A stretch of 64,000 nt of DNA from an uncultured Marinilabiliaceae bacterium (lineage in GTDB: Bacteria; Bacteroidota; Bacteroidia; Bacteroidales; Marinilabiliaceae), in the NCBI GenBank assembly GCA_937920475.1, contig CALEUX010000004.1, positions 1 through 64,000 on the forward strand. The letters are read 5' to 3'. The position numbers and the translations under genes are program-made. Positions within the stretch are counted from its first letter, which is position 1; every line of letters begins with the position of its first letter. Below the pieces are notes generated by a model. It saw only the letters and a program-made list of their open reading frames with translations. It searched no databases and was not told the DNA's origin. Positions 10,750 through 26,673 of the stretch are shown here, piece after piece.

Positions 10750-11814
10750 ATGGAAACAAAAATGAAAGCAGCATTCTTACCGGGGAATAGCACAGTGGTT
10801 TTCAAAGAGGTTGGCATTCCTCAACCCGGTCCGGGAGAGGTTCTCATAAAAATGAAGGCTTCTACAATTTGTGGTAGCGATATTCGCGCCATTTACCGCG
10901 AACACCTTGGAAAGGGGCCGGAGGCGTATCAGAATAAAATTGCCGGTCACGAGCCAAGCGGACAAATTGTAAAGTGCGGCCCTAAAACCAGACGGTTTAA
11001 AGAAGGCGACAGAGTAGTTGTATATCATATCTCGGGTTGTGGCGTTTGTAACGATTGCCGACGCGGTTACATGATTTCTTGTACCAGTCCAACCCGGGCT
11101 GCCTACGGCTGGCAACGCGACGGGGGAATGGCTCCGTACATGCTCGCCGAAGAAAAGGATTGTGTTTTACTGCCCGATGAACTCACCTATGTGGACGGCG
11201 CTCAGATAGCTTGTGGATTTGGAACAGTGTACGAGGGTCTCGAAAGAATCGGTATTTGCGGTAACGATGCCGTGCTTGTGGTTGGATTAGGTCCCGTTGG
11301 ACTGGCTGCTTTAATGCTGGCTAAAGCCCTTGGCGCAACGCACCTGGTTGGAGTCGATACTGTTAAAGAACGATGCGATTTGGCCCTTAAACTCGGCCTG
11401 GCAAATCAGGTTTTCGTATCGGGTACAGATACCCTGGAGCAAGTTGTGGCCACCACTTATCAAAAGCAGGGATTTGAAAAAACGGTTGATTGTTCAGGAA
11501 ACACACACGGACGACAACTATGTATAAGGGCAACACGCAAGTGGGGCAAAATGGTTATGATTGGAGAAGGAGGAACGGTTGAATTTAACCCTAGCCCCGA
11601 TATTATTCACGACCAGATAACAATATACGGCTCGTGGGTTACTAATATCTGGCGTATGGAGGAATTGGTTGAACGTCTGGTTAGGTGGGGAATTCATCCT
11701 GAAGACTTGGTAACACACAGATTTACAATCGACAAGGCCGATGAAGCATATGAACTGATGAATGAAGGCAAGTGCGGAAAAGTAGCCGTAGTTTTTGATG
11801 AGGAGATAAAATAG
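10750..11814 (+). CDS. Zinc-dependent alcohol (polyol-type) dehydrogenase, MDR family
   Basis: A 354-residue cytoplasmic medium-chain dehydrogenase. Catalytic zinc ligands Cys41 and the His67-Glu68 pair are present, the structural zinc site is Cys97, Cys100, Cys103 and Cys111, and GLGPVG marks the NAD(P) Rossmann fold. It resembles sorbitol/threonine-dehydrogenase-type enzymes. It lies 24 bp after the aldo/keto reductase, so a polyol made by that enzyme is a plausible substrate (inference). Met5 is an alternative start. Confidence 0.92.
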   Translation: METKMKAAFLPGNSTVVFKEVGIPQPGPGEVLIKMKASTICGSDIRAIYREHLGKGPEAYQNKIAGHEPSGQIVKCGPKTRRFKEGDRVVVYHISGCGVCNDCRRGYMISCTSPTRAAYGWQRDGGMAPYMLAEEKDCVLLPDELTYVDGAQIACGFGTVYEGLERIGICGNDAVLVVGLGPVGLAALMLAKALGATHLVGVDTVKERCDLALKLGLANQVFVSGTDTLEQVVATTYQKQGFEKTVDCSGNTHGRQLCIRATRKWGKMVMIGEGGTVEFNPSPDIIHDQITIYGSWVTNIWRMEELVERLVRWGIHPEDLVTHRFTIDKADEAYELMNEGKCGKVAVVFDEEIK

Positions 11815-11933
11815 ATTTAGAAGTAACTTGTTGTTGGTTCGCAGCGTGGGTGTTTAAGTTTTAACGGCATAGCCATTAATAAATAATATTGGTTAGTTCA
11901 GTCCGATACATTTTTAATTTTAATTGAATTAAA

Positions 11934-14324
11934 ATGAACTTGATTAAGGTAGGTTTATTGGTTTGTTTTCTAGTTGTTCACAGCTCAATACAGACGCAAG
12001 ATAAACTGTACAAAAACGCATTCCCATTATCAGATGTGAAACTGCTTGATGGGCCGTTTAAACATGCCCGCGATCTGAACCTTCAGGTGCTTCTGAAATA
12101 CGATGTAGATCGTTTGCTGGCACCTTACCGTAAGGAAGCCGGACTCCCTGAAAAAGCAAAAAGCTATCCCAATTGGGATGGTTTGGATGGTCACGTAGCC
12201 GGACATTACCTTTCGGCAATGGCCATGAATTATGCGGCCACCGGTAATATAGAGTGTAAAAGGCGCATAGATTATATGCTTACGGAATTAAGAGCGTGCC
12301 TGGAGGCCAATGCCATAAACAATGCCGAATGGGGCGTTGGCTATATTGGAGGATTTCCAAATAGTGTGAAACTTTGGTCGGCCTTTAAAAAAGGTGATTT
12401 CGGCATTTATCATTCGTCGTGGGCTCCGTTTTATAACTTGCATAAAATGTATGCGGGACTCAGGGATGCCTGGGTCTATTGTGGCAACGAGGAAGCAAAA
12501 TCTTTATTTCTGAAATTTTGTAATTGGGATATCGACATCTGTTCCTCTTTTACCGAGGAACAGATGCAGTCGGTGCTAAACATGGAATATGGTGGTATGA
12601 ATGAAACTTTTGCCGATGCCTACCAAATAACTGGCGAAGAAAAATATCTGATTGCTGCAAAAAGGTTTTCACACAACATGTTTCTTGAGCCTTTGTCGAA
12701 CGGAATTGACAATCTGGATAACAAACACGCTAACACTCAAATACCAAAATTTATTGGATTTGCCCGTATCGCGGAGCTTTCTGGTGACAAAAAATACAAA
12801 AATGCCGGTCGTTTTTCATGGGAAACCATTGTTGAAAATCGTTCGTTGGCGTTTGGAGGTAACAGCCGGCGCGAGCACTTCCCAAGCGTAGAATCTTGCG
12901 GCGATTTTATTATTGATGTGGATGGTCCAGAGTCGTGCAACTCTTACAACATGCTGAAACTGACCGAAGATTTGTTCAGGATGCAGCCAAAGGCTCATTA
13001 CGCAGATTACTATGAACGAACAGTGTTCAATCATATCCTTTCAACACAACATCCTGAACATGGTGGTTACGTTTATTTTACCACTGCACGGCCGCAGCAC
13101 TACAGGGTTTATTCTGCTCCAGAACAGGCTATGTGGTGTTGCGTAGGCACCGGCATGGAGAACCATGGTAAATACAATGAGTTTATTTACACTCATGCTG
13201 ATGATTCGTTGTTTGTTAACCTATTTATTGAATCAGAACTCGATTGGAAAGCTAAAAAAGTGAATCTCCGACAGGAAACCAGTTTTCCCTACGAAGGGAA
13301 AACCAAGCTTTCGATAACAAAAGGTTCGGCGAAATTTAAACTGATGGTTAGGTTTCCGGGGTGGGTGAAAGCAGGTGAGTTTAAAATTACCGTAAACGGG
13401 ATAGAAGTTAAGCATAATTCGTTGCCTTCATCTTATGTAAGCATCGATAGAAAATGGGAAAAGGGTGATATTGTAGAGCTTTTAATGCCAATGCACAGTA
13501 GCATTGAGCGTTTGCCCAATGTGCCCGATTATATTGCGTTTATGCACGGACCCATTTTGCTTGGTGCAAAAACAGGGACCGAAGATTTAAAAGGGTTGAT
13601 AGCCGATGACGGACGATGGGGGCAATATCCGGGAGGGAGACTGTTTCCAATAGATCAGGCTCCTATTCTTGTTGAAGATGATATTGAGAATATTGCAAGT
13701 AAACTGATTCCCATTAAGGATGAACCTTTGAACTTTACGCTCAACGTAAAAATGATAAACCCAATTGATCTTAAACTTGAGCCTTTCTCAAATATTCATG
13801 ACTCAAGGTATATGATGTATTGGTTGGCTCTTACAAATAATGGATATAAAACTTACCTCGATTCGTTAACAACCATTGAAAACCATAGAATTGAGATAGA
13901 AAGTCGAACCGTCGATTTTGTGGCAACCGGCGAACAACAGCCCGAAACCGACCATGCCATGCAAAGTGAGAATTCTAATTCGGGTAACAATCACAATGAA
14001 TTCTATAGAGAAGCTGTCAGAGGCGGATACTTCAGTTACGAAATGACAACAAACTCCGAAACCAATTTAAGACTTTTGGTTCGCTATTGGGGTGCAGAAT
14101 GGGGTGGACGTAAGTTTGATATTTACATTGACGATGAAAAACTGTTGACTGAAAATAATACCGGACGTTGGAACCAGTCGAGGTTCTTTGATGTGGAGTA
14201 TACTATTCCAGAATCGATGGTAAAAGACAAGGACAATGTAAGAGTTAAGTTTCAGGCTTTGCCTGGGAATACTGCAGGTGCAGTTTATTTTCTGAGGGTG
14301 TTAAGCGTTAATGATAAGTTGTAA
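11934..14324 (+). CDS. GH127 beta-L-arabinofuranosidase-like enzyme
   Basis: A 796-residue secreted protein of the former DUF1680 family. Signal peptide 1-21. The family's zinc/cysteine centre is complete: Glu333 and Cys335 in GPESCNSYN, and the paired Cys402-Cys403 in MWCCVGTGMEN, one of which is the nucleophile in characterised GH127. The (alpha/alpha)6 barrel covers about 30-420, with beta-domains after it. Characterised members remove beta-L-arabinofuranose from plant glycans or glycoproteins. A second GH127 lies at 59853. The 119-bp gap upstream shows no clear promoter. Confidence 0.92.
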   Translation: MNLIKVGLLVCFLVVHSSIQTQDKLYKNAFPLSDVKLLDGPFKHARDLNLQVLLKYDVDRLLAPYRKEAGLPEKAKSYPNWDGLDGHVAGHYLSAMAMNYAATGNIECKRRIDYMLTELRACLEANAINNAEWGVGYIGGFPNSVKLWSAFKKGDFGIYHSSWAPFYNLHKMYAGLRDAWVYCGNEEAKSLFLKFCNWDIDICSSFTEEQMQSVLNMEYGGMNETFADAYQITGEEKYLIAAKRFSHNMFLEPLSNGIDNLDNKHANTQIPKFIGFARIAELSGDKKYKNAGRFSWETIVENRSLAFGGNSRREHFPSVESCGDFIIDVDGPESCNSYNMLKLTEDLFRMQPKAHYADYYERTVFNHILSTQHPEHGGYVYFTTARPQHYRVYSAPEQAMWCCVGTGMENHGKYNEFIYTHADDSLFVNLFIESELDWKAKKVNLRQETSFPYEGKTKLSITKGSAKFKLMVRFPGWVKAGEFKITVNGIEVKHNSLPSSYVSIDRKWEKGDIVELLMPMHSSIERLPNVPDYIAFMHGPILLGAKTGTEDLKGLIADDGRWGQYPGGRLFPIDQAPILVEDDIENIASKLIPIKDEPLNFTLNVKMINPIDLKLEPFSNIHDSRYMMYWLALTNNGYKTYLDSLTTIENHRIEIESRTVDFVATGEQQPETDHAMQSENSNSGNNHNEFYREAVRGGYFSYEMTTNSETNLRLLVRYWGAEWGGRKFDIYIDDEKLLTENNTGRWNQSRFFDVEYTIPESMVKDKDNVRVKFQALPGNTAGAVYFLRVLSVNDKL

Positions 14325-14331
14325 TATATAA

Positions 14332-15714
14332 ATGTCTAATTCAATGAATTCCAGGATTAAAACCTTATTCGGGTCATTTTTTTTGTTTGCAGCCCTTTTG
14401 ATGGGAAGTAGTGTATATGCCCAAAAGCCAATCATTCAAACCAAATATACTGCCGACCCGGTGCCCATGGTTTATAACAACACCGTGTTTTTATATACCA
14501 CTCACGATGCCGACGACGCCATGGGATTTAAAATGTTTAACTGGTTGCTCTACACATCAACCGATATGGTTAATTGGACCGACCATGGTGTGATTGCCTC
14601 ATTAAAAAACTTTGATTGGGTGCCTTACGATAATGGTGCATGGGCGCCTCATTGCATAGAGCGCAATGGTAAGTTCTATTTCTATTGTCCCATCCCAAAT
14701 GGGATTGGAATAGGTGTTTTGGTAGCCGATAATCCTTATGGACCTTTTAAAGACCCCCTCGGAAAGCCATTGATTCAAAACAGCCATCATGATATTGATC
14801 CTGCCGTATTTATCGACGATGACGGACAGGCATATTTGTACTGGGGCAATCCTAAAGTCTATTATGTGAAGCTTAACGAGGATATGATTTCATATTCCGG
14901 GGAAATTATGGTAGAAGAAACAACACCTAAAAACTACCAGGAGGGGCCTTGGGTGTGGAAGCGCAACGAACATTATTATCTGGCTTATGCATCTACCTGT
15001 TGTCCCGAAGGAATTGGTTATGCCATGAGCAGCTCGCCCACAGGTCCATGGGAGTATAAGGGAATGATAATGGATGCAACTGAACTAAGCAGGGGGAATC
15101 ATCCCGGAATCATAGAGTTTAAAGGGAAATGGTATTGTTTTGGTCATACTTACGACTTACTTAAACTAACAACTACCAAATTTTATGAGCGTCGTTCGGT
15201 TATGCTCGATGAAATGATTTATAACCCCGACGGAACCATACAAAACCGTGCTTACTGGACGGTAGAAGGTCCTACTCAAGTGGAAACTCTGAATCCTTTC
15301 AAACGGGTGGAGGCAGAAACCATGGCTTGGAGCGAAGGCGTAAAAACCAGATTCGAAACCGAATGGGAAGGCGATTTTGATTGGGCACGGGGAGCTAAAA
15401 TTGCCGACCGTAGATTTGTAACATCCATAAACAATGGTGATTACATTATGGTGAAAGGCGCCAATTTTTCAACGGGTGCAAAGTCTGTTGAGGTGAGTGT
15501 GGCTTCGCTTTATGGAGGGAAAATCGAAATCAGAGTCGATAAAATAGATGGGCCACTCATCGCAACAGTAGATGTAAATACATCGCGTGAAGGTGGCATT
15601 TGGCGAACATTCACTGCGCCTGTAAACAATAAGGCAAAGGGCGTTCGCGATGTTTACTTTGTTTTTAAGGGCGAAAAAGACCTATTCGATTTTGACTGGT
15701 GGAAATTCAATTAG
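14332..15714 (+). CDS. GH43 glycosidase with C-terminal CBM6
   Basis: A 460-residue secreted enzyme: signal peptide to about residue 30 (SSVYAQ), five-bladed GH43 propeller about 35-320, CBM6 about 325-460 (FKRVEAETMAWSEG to the terminal DFDWWKFN). GH43 catalytic elements: Asp42 in TADP, Asp in HDIDPAVFIDDDG and Glu in EGPWVWK. The family acts on alpha-L-arabinofuranosides or beta-xylosides; CBM6 usually binds xylan or beta-glucan chains. It shares architecture with the genes at 32320 and 62440. It begins seven bases after the GH127 stop. Confidence 0.92.
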   Translation: MSNSMNSRIKTLFGSFFLFAALLMGSSVYAQKPIIQTKYTADPVPMVYNNTVFLYTTHDADDAMGFKMFNWLLYTSTDMVNWTDHGVIASLKNFDWVPYDNGAWAPHCIERNGKFYFYCPIPNGIGIGVLVADNPYGPFKDPLGKPLIQNSHHDIDPAVFIDDDGQAYLYWGNPKVYYVKLNEDMISYSGEIMVEETTPKNYQEGPWVWKRNEHYYLAYASTCCPEGIGYAMSSSPTGPWEYKGMIMDATELSRGNHPGIIEFKGKWYCFGHTYDLLKLTTTKFYERRSVMLDEMIYNPDGTIQNRAYWTVEGPTQVETLNPFKRVEAETMAWSEGVKTRFETEWEGDFDWARGAKIADRRFVTSINNGDYIMVKGANFSTGAKSVEVSVASLYGGKIEIRVDKIDGPLIATVDVNTSREGGIWRTFTAPVNNKAKGVRDVYFVFKGEKDLFDFDWWKFN

Positions 15715-15762
15715 ACGCTCAAATATCTAACTCAAAAAAATATTAATTGTGAAGTTAAATGA

Positions 15763-15880
15763 GTTCCCAACGCAATTATTTGCAATAGCGGAATATTGCC
15801 TAATCCGAGTGGAGGAATGCCGGCGTTATCTATAAATCACCTGGAAAAACTACATAATATAACACTATATATACTAGTTG
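15763..15880 (+). pseudogene. Alpha/beta-hydrolase remnant, first half
   Basis: In-frame codons from 15763 read VPNAIICNSGIL, then GGMPALS and HLEKLHNITLYIL. This aligns without gaps of note to residues about 177-216 of the intact alpha/beta hydrolase encoded at 31393 (ITTAVVCNSGII, GMPALT, HLAKLHTPTLYLL). There is no start codon and the similarity stops abruptly after TLYIL. The missing continuation is found 4.1 kb downstream at 19968-20054. Confidence 0.8.
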
Positions 15881-15924
15881 TAGCCAATTATACAGACCTG
15901 AGCACAAAAAGATTAAATGTTGAC

Positions 15925-16059
15925 ATGAAACCTAAAGAAGTACTTTTAGAAGCTGTAAATAAATTTCTGAAAAAAAAGCTCAAAGAGATTGGATTTGTCT
16001 TCTCCGACTCACAATTGAAATTTACGAAAAAGCTAAAGTACGGACTTATAAAAACCTAA
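15925..16059 (+). pseudogene. Short N-terminal gene fragment, DUF4304-like
   Basis: Forty-four codons starting at an ATG (MKPKEVLLEAVNKFLKKKLK) with a GFVFSDSQLKFTKK segment look like the first quarter of a DUF4304-type small cytoplasmic protein. It is fused in frame behind the hydrolase remnant and ends six bases before the GH2 start. The family call rests on general resemblance only. The rest of the 351-bp gap 15715-16065 holds nothing else. Confidence 0.35.
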
Positions 16060-19827
<3,768 letters not shown>

Positions 19828-19859
19828 GCCTGATAAATAACAGGCTACATCGTATATAA

Positions 19860-20102
19860 ATCATTTGTCAGCCACTGGGATATCGAGCGTTTCAGCCCCT
19901 ATCACAGGCTCTTGTAACTTGGCAGGAACGTGCTTCGAAAGGCCAAACGCTTCATATACGTAACCATGGTGAGTCTGAAATAACCTATAATAAAGGGATG
20001 GACGATTTTAATCGCATCAATAATGTGCCAGTTTATGTAGCAAATATGGATGTTGTATGCAAGTGTAAGGAATTGCCAGCAAGACATATAATGATATTTT
20101 AG
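19860..20102 (+). pseudogene. Alpha/beta-hydrolase remnant, second half, fused to unidentified fragment
   Basis: An open frame without a start codon. Residues from 19968 read GESEITYNKGMDDFNRI and NNVPVYVANMDV, matching residues 218-246 of the intact hydrolase at 31393 (GESDIAYNNGMDDFNRI). It continues exactly where the remnant at 15763-15880 stops. The catalytic Asp is replaced by Glu and the His-bearing continuation is lost. The first 36 codons (LGYRAFQPLSQALVTWQERA and onward) come from something I do not recognise. A weak 5-bp hairpin at 19828-19845 follows the GH2 stop. Confidence 0.75.
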
Positions 20103-20168
20103 AAGATTGTAGCAAATACATTGAAAACAACAGTATTATATTTTTTTCGAACAATTGAAAATTTTAAT

Positions 20169-20873
20169 ATGAAGCTTAAATGCATAGCTATTATGGTTTT
20201 ATCTTGTTTCCTGGTTAAAGCTTGTGCTAATCCAGAGTCAGAAAAGAAAAATTTAAAACCACGAATCGTAGTCCTAACCGATATTGCTCCCAATAATATT
20301 GAGCCGGATGATATGGAGTCCATGATTCGATTGCTTGTCCATGCCGACCTGTTCCAGATTGAAGCCCTTATTGCCACAACGGGTTGGAGCAACACTGGTG
20401 GATTGGAACGTATTGACCTTATGCATGAAGCTTTAAATGCCTATGAAAAAGATCTTCCAAATCTCAAAAAACATTCCGACCAAAAAAAATTCATACAGGA
20501 TGAATCAACTCAGCAAATTGGTTACTGGCCCAGTCCTGATTATTTGCGATCGCAAACTGTACTAGGAAGCACAAAAATGGGGATGGGATATATTGGAGAA
20601 GGCAATGATTCACAAGGAAGCAATCTTATCATTGAAATGGCTGATAAAAATGACAACCGGCCTATCTGGATATCTGTCTGGGGTGGTGACAACACTTTCG
20701 CGCAAGCTATCTGGCGAGTAAAGCAAGACAGGACTCTGGAGGAGCTAAAATCTTTTTTGAATAAATTTAGAATCTATACCATTACCGATCAGGACAGGCC
20801 ATGGTCAAGAGGTGACACCATTAATTATACCAATAGTTCACACCAATGGATGAAGCAATTTCATGCAATATAA
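20169..20873 (+). CDS. DUF1593 (nucleoside-hydrolase-like) protein, C-terminally truncated
   Basis: A 234-residue product. The ATG at 20169 is preferred because it begins a lipoprotein signal (lipobox FLVKAC); an upstream in-frame start at 20121 would spoil it. The DUF1593 signature is clear (PRIVVLTDI, EPDDMESMIRLL, ATTGWSNTGG, SVWGGDNTFAQ, ITDQDRPW). Full-length members are about twice as long and continue after the SSHQWM motif; here the frame stops 5 residues beyond it. It is therefore probably a decayed gene in the rearranged zone. Members occur in glycan-degradation loci but their reaction is uncertain. Confidence 0.75.
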   Translation: MKLKCIAIMVLSCFLVKACANPESEKKNLKPRIVVLTDIAPNNIEPDDMESMIRLLVHADLFQIEALIATTGWSNTGGLERIDLMHEALNAYEKDLPNLKKHSDQKKFIQDESTQQIGYWPSPDYLRSQTVLGSTKMGMGYIGEGNDSQGSNLIIEMADKNDNRPIWISVWGGDNTFAQAIWRVKQDRTLEELKSFLNKFRIYTITDQDRPWSRGDTINYTNSSHQWMKQFHAI

Positions 20874-20886
20874 ACGGTAAATCGCT

Positions 20887-23370
20887 ATGGAAATAAAAAA
20901 GCGACTGCAAAAAAAGCAAAGTAAAATCTTTTCATACATTTTACTCTTTGTGTTTTTATTGCCTGTATTTATTGCCTGTCAGCAACAAAAACAGGCCAGA
21001 ACTGAAATTCTTTTCGACGACGATTGGATGTTTCAATTGGGAGATGTAGAAGGTGCCGAAAGTCCTTTATTTAACGATGACTCTTGGCGCACCCTCGATT
21101 TACCGCACGACTGGAGCATCGAAAATCTTCCCAATCAGGAATCCGACAACGTTGTTGGGCCATTCTCCAAAGAAAGCATAGGAGCAACAGCAACCGGATA
21201 CACTTTTGGTGGAACAGCCTGGTATCGTAAAACTTTTACACTCGATAAGGACAAGCGTTTTAACCAAACCATTATCAATTTCGATGGTGTATATATGAAC
21301 AGCGAGGTGTGGGTAAATGGTAAGCTGGCGGGCATTCAACCTTATGGCTATACTGCTTTTCAATTCGATATTACCGAATTGCTTAATGCTCCCGGCCAAC
21401 CCAATGTTTTAGCCGTAAAAGTTAAAAACGAAGGCAAAAACTCCCGATGGTACAGCGGTTCGGGTATATATCGCCATGTTTGGCTTATTCAAAAGCAACC
21501 CTTACGCATTGAACACAATGGCGTGTTTGTAAATACCGAGAGTATTTCTGAGAATGAAGCAAATATAACCATAACTGCAACAGTTGAGAACAGTACAAAC
21601 GCTGGTGTGGATGTTAGTTTGCAGATTCGCATCATCGATGGTAACGGGAAAGTTGCAACCACCTCAAAAACTCCTGTTAGGAATATTAACCGCGGTTCAG
21701 AGGACATTATTCAACGTATAACAGTACCTCAAGCCAAATTGTGGTCGCACGAAACTCCCAACCTTTATACAGCAGAGGTTAAAGTAATAGCCGATAGAAC
21801 AGTTACCGACCAAACAGCAACCGCATTTGGAATACGCACCATACATTTTGATGCAAAAACGGGATTTACCGTTAACGGAAAAACGGTGCTTCTGAAAGGA
21901 GGAAACCTTCACCACGACAATGGCTTTTTGGGTGCAGCAACCATCGACCGTGCTGAAGAACGCCGTGTAGAATTGATGAAAGCAAATGGTTTCAACGCCA
22001 TACGCGCTGCTCATAACCCGCCTTCGAAACAGTTCCTTGAGGCCTGCGACCGCTTGGGCGTTTATGTAATGAACGAGGCTTTTGACCAATGGGTTCGACC
22101 TAAAAACCCACAGGATTACCATCTGTATTTCCGCGAATGGTGGCAAAAAGACCTTAAATCAATGATTTACCGCGACCGAAATCATCCTTCTGTAATTTTC
22201 TGGAGTATTGGTAATGAGCTTAATGAACGAGCCGACTCAATTGGATATGTTATCCGAAAAGAACTGGCAGCAGAAGTTCGTAAACTCGACCCTACAAGAC
22301 CTGTAACAGAAGGGGTTTGTGAGTTTTGGGACCATTGGGGCAGAGAATGGTCAACGGCGGCTCCTGTATTTACCGACCTGGATGTGGCAGGTTATAATTA
22401 TCTGCAAAAATTTTTCGAATCAGACCATGCCGAGTATCCCGACCGAATAGTTGTGAGCACCGAGTCGTATGCCGCCGAAGCGTATGCTTTTTGGCAAGGG
22501 GTTGAGAAAAACTCCTATGTAATTGGCGATTTTGTATGGACAGGCATGGACCATCTGGGAGAAACCGGATGCGGCAACTCAAAAATTGCCCCGGAACCCG
22601 GCCCACGAGTAGGGCTTCAGCCATGGCCATGGTTTAGCAACTATTGTGGCGATATTGACCTTTGTGGAAATAAAAAACCTCAATCGTATTATCGCGATGT
22701 GGTTTGGGATAACAGCAAAATTGAAATGATGGTTCATACGCCATTACCCGAAGGCATGGTTGAAACATACAGTTACTGGGGCTGGCCTGATGAGTATCCA
22801 AGTTGGAACTGGGAGGGTTACGAAGGCACAACAATGGATGTGAGGGTATTCTCTAAGAGCCCTGTTGTACGTTTGGAATTAAACGGCAAGTTGATTGGAG
22901 AACAGACTATTGATACAAATATTGGCATCACCGCCAATTATAAAGTCCCTTATCAGGCTGGTGTAATAAAAGCCATTGCACTTGAAAACGGAAAAGAAGT
23001 TGCCTCAAAAGAGCTTAAAACAACAGGGGCACCGGCAAAAATAAAACTTACTGCCGATAGAGCTGTGATTAAAGCCGATCGCAACGATTTATCCTACGTG
23101 AAAGTTGGGATTACCGACGAACAGGGCAATGTAATACCTGATGCTTCCATTCCGGTTACTTTCACCGTTTCGGGAGTCGGAGAAATTGCCGGTTCGGGAA
23201 ATGCAAACCCAACCGACATGGAAAGTTTTAACAGTCCTGTTTGTAAAACCTTCCGCGGAAAGGCATTGGTAATTCTTCGTCCGATAAAAAACAATATAAG
23301 TGGCACAATCACCCTTACGGCTGAAGCACCAGGTTTAACTACGGGCGAAATTAATATTGAAATTAAAGAC

Positions 23371-23376
<6 letters not shown>
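20887..23376 (+). CDS. GH2 beta-galactosidase lipoprotein with DUF4982 and Ig-like tail
   Basis: An 829-residue lipoprotein (lipobox VFIAC, Cys31). Sugar-binding domain about 38-205 (LPHDWSIE, WYRKTF), Ig domain 206-320, TIM barrel 320-600 with acid/base Glu444 (WSIGNELNE) and nucleophile Glu526 (VVSTESYAAE), DUF4982 about 625-715, and a C-terminal invasin/Big_1-like Ig domain. This shorter GH2 type is common in Bacteroidota and may be a beta-galactosidase or another exo-beta-glycosidase. Its stop codon lies inside the structured repeat at 23371-23464. Confidence 0.9.
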
Positions 23377-26644
<3,268 letters not shown>

Positions 26645-26673
26645 TGTTAAATCATTTTTTATCAATTACCAAG

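Noticed and set aside
19828-19845. Rho-independent terminator after GH2-LamG
   Set aside because: The stem is only 5 bp with an AT loop and no T-run; too weak to call.
20121-20168. Longer N-terminus for the DUF1593 protein
   Set aside because: It would bury the lipoprotein signal behind 16 extra residues; start at 20169 preferred.
21697-22146. 149-codon antisense open frame inside the GH2 gene
   Set aside because: Cysteine-rich, unrecognisable sequence fully inside a well-supported enzyme on the other strand; a coding shadow.
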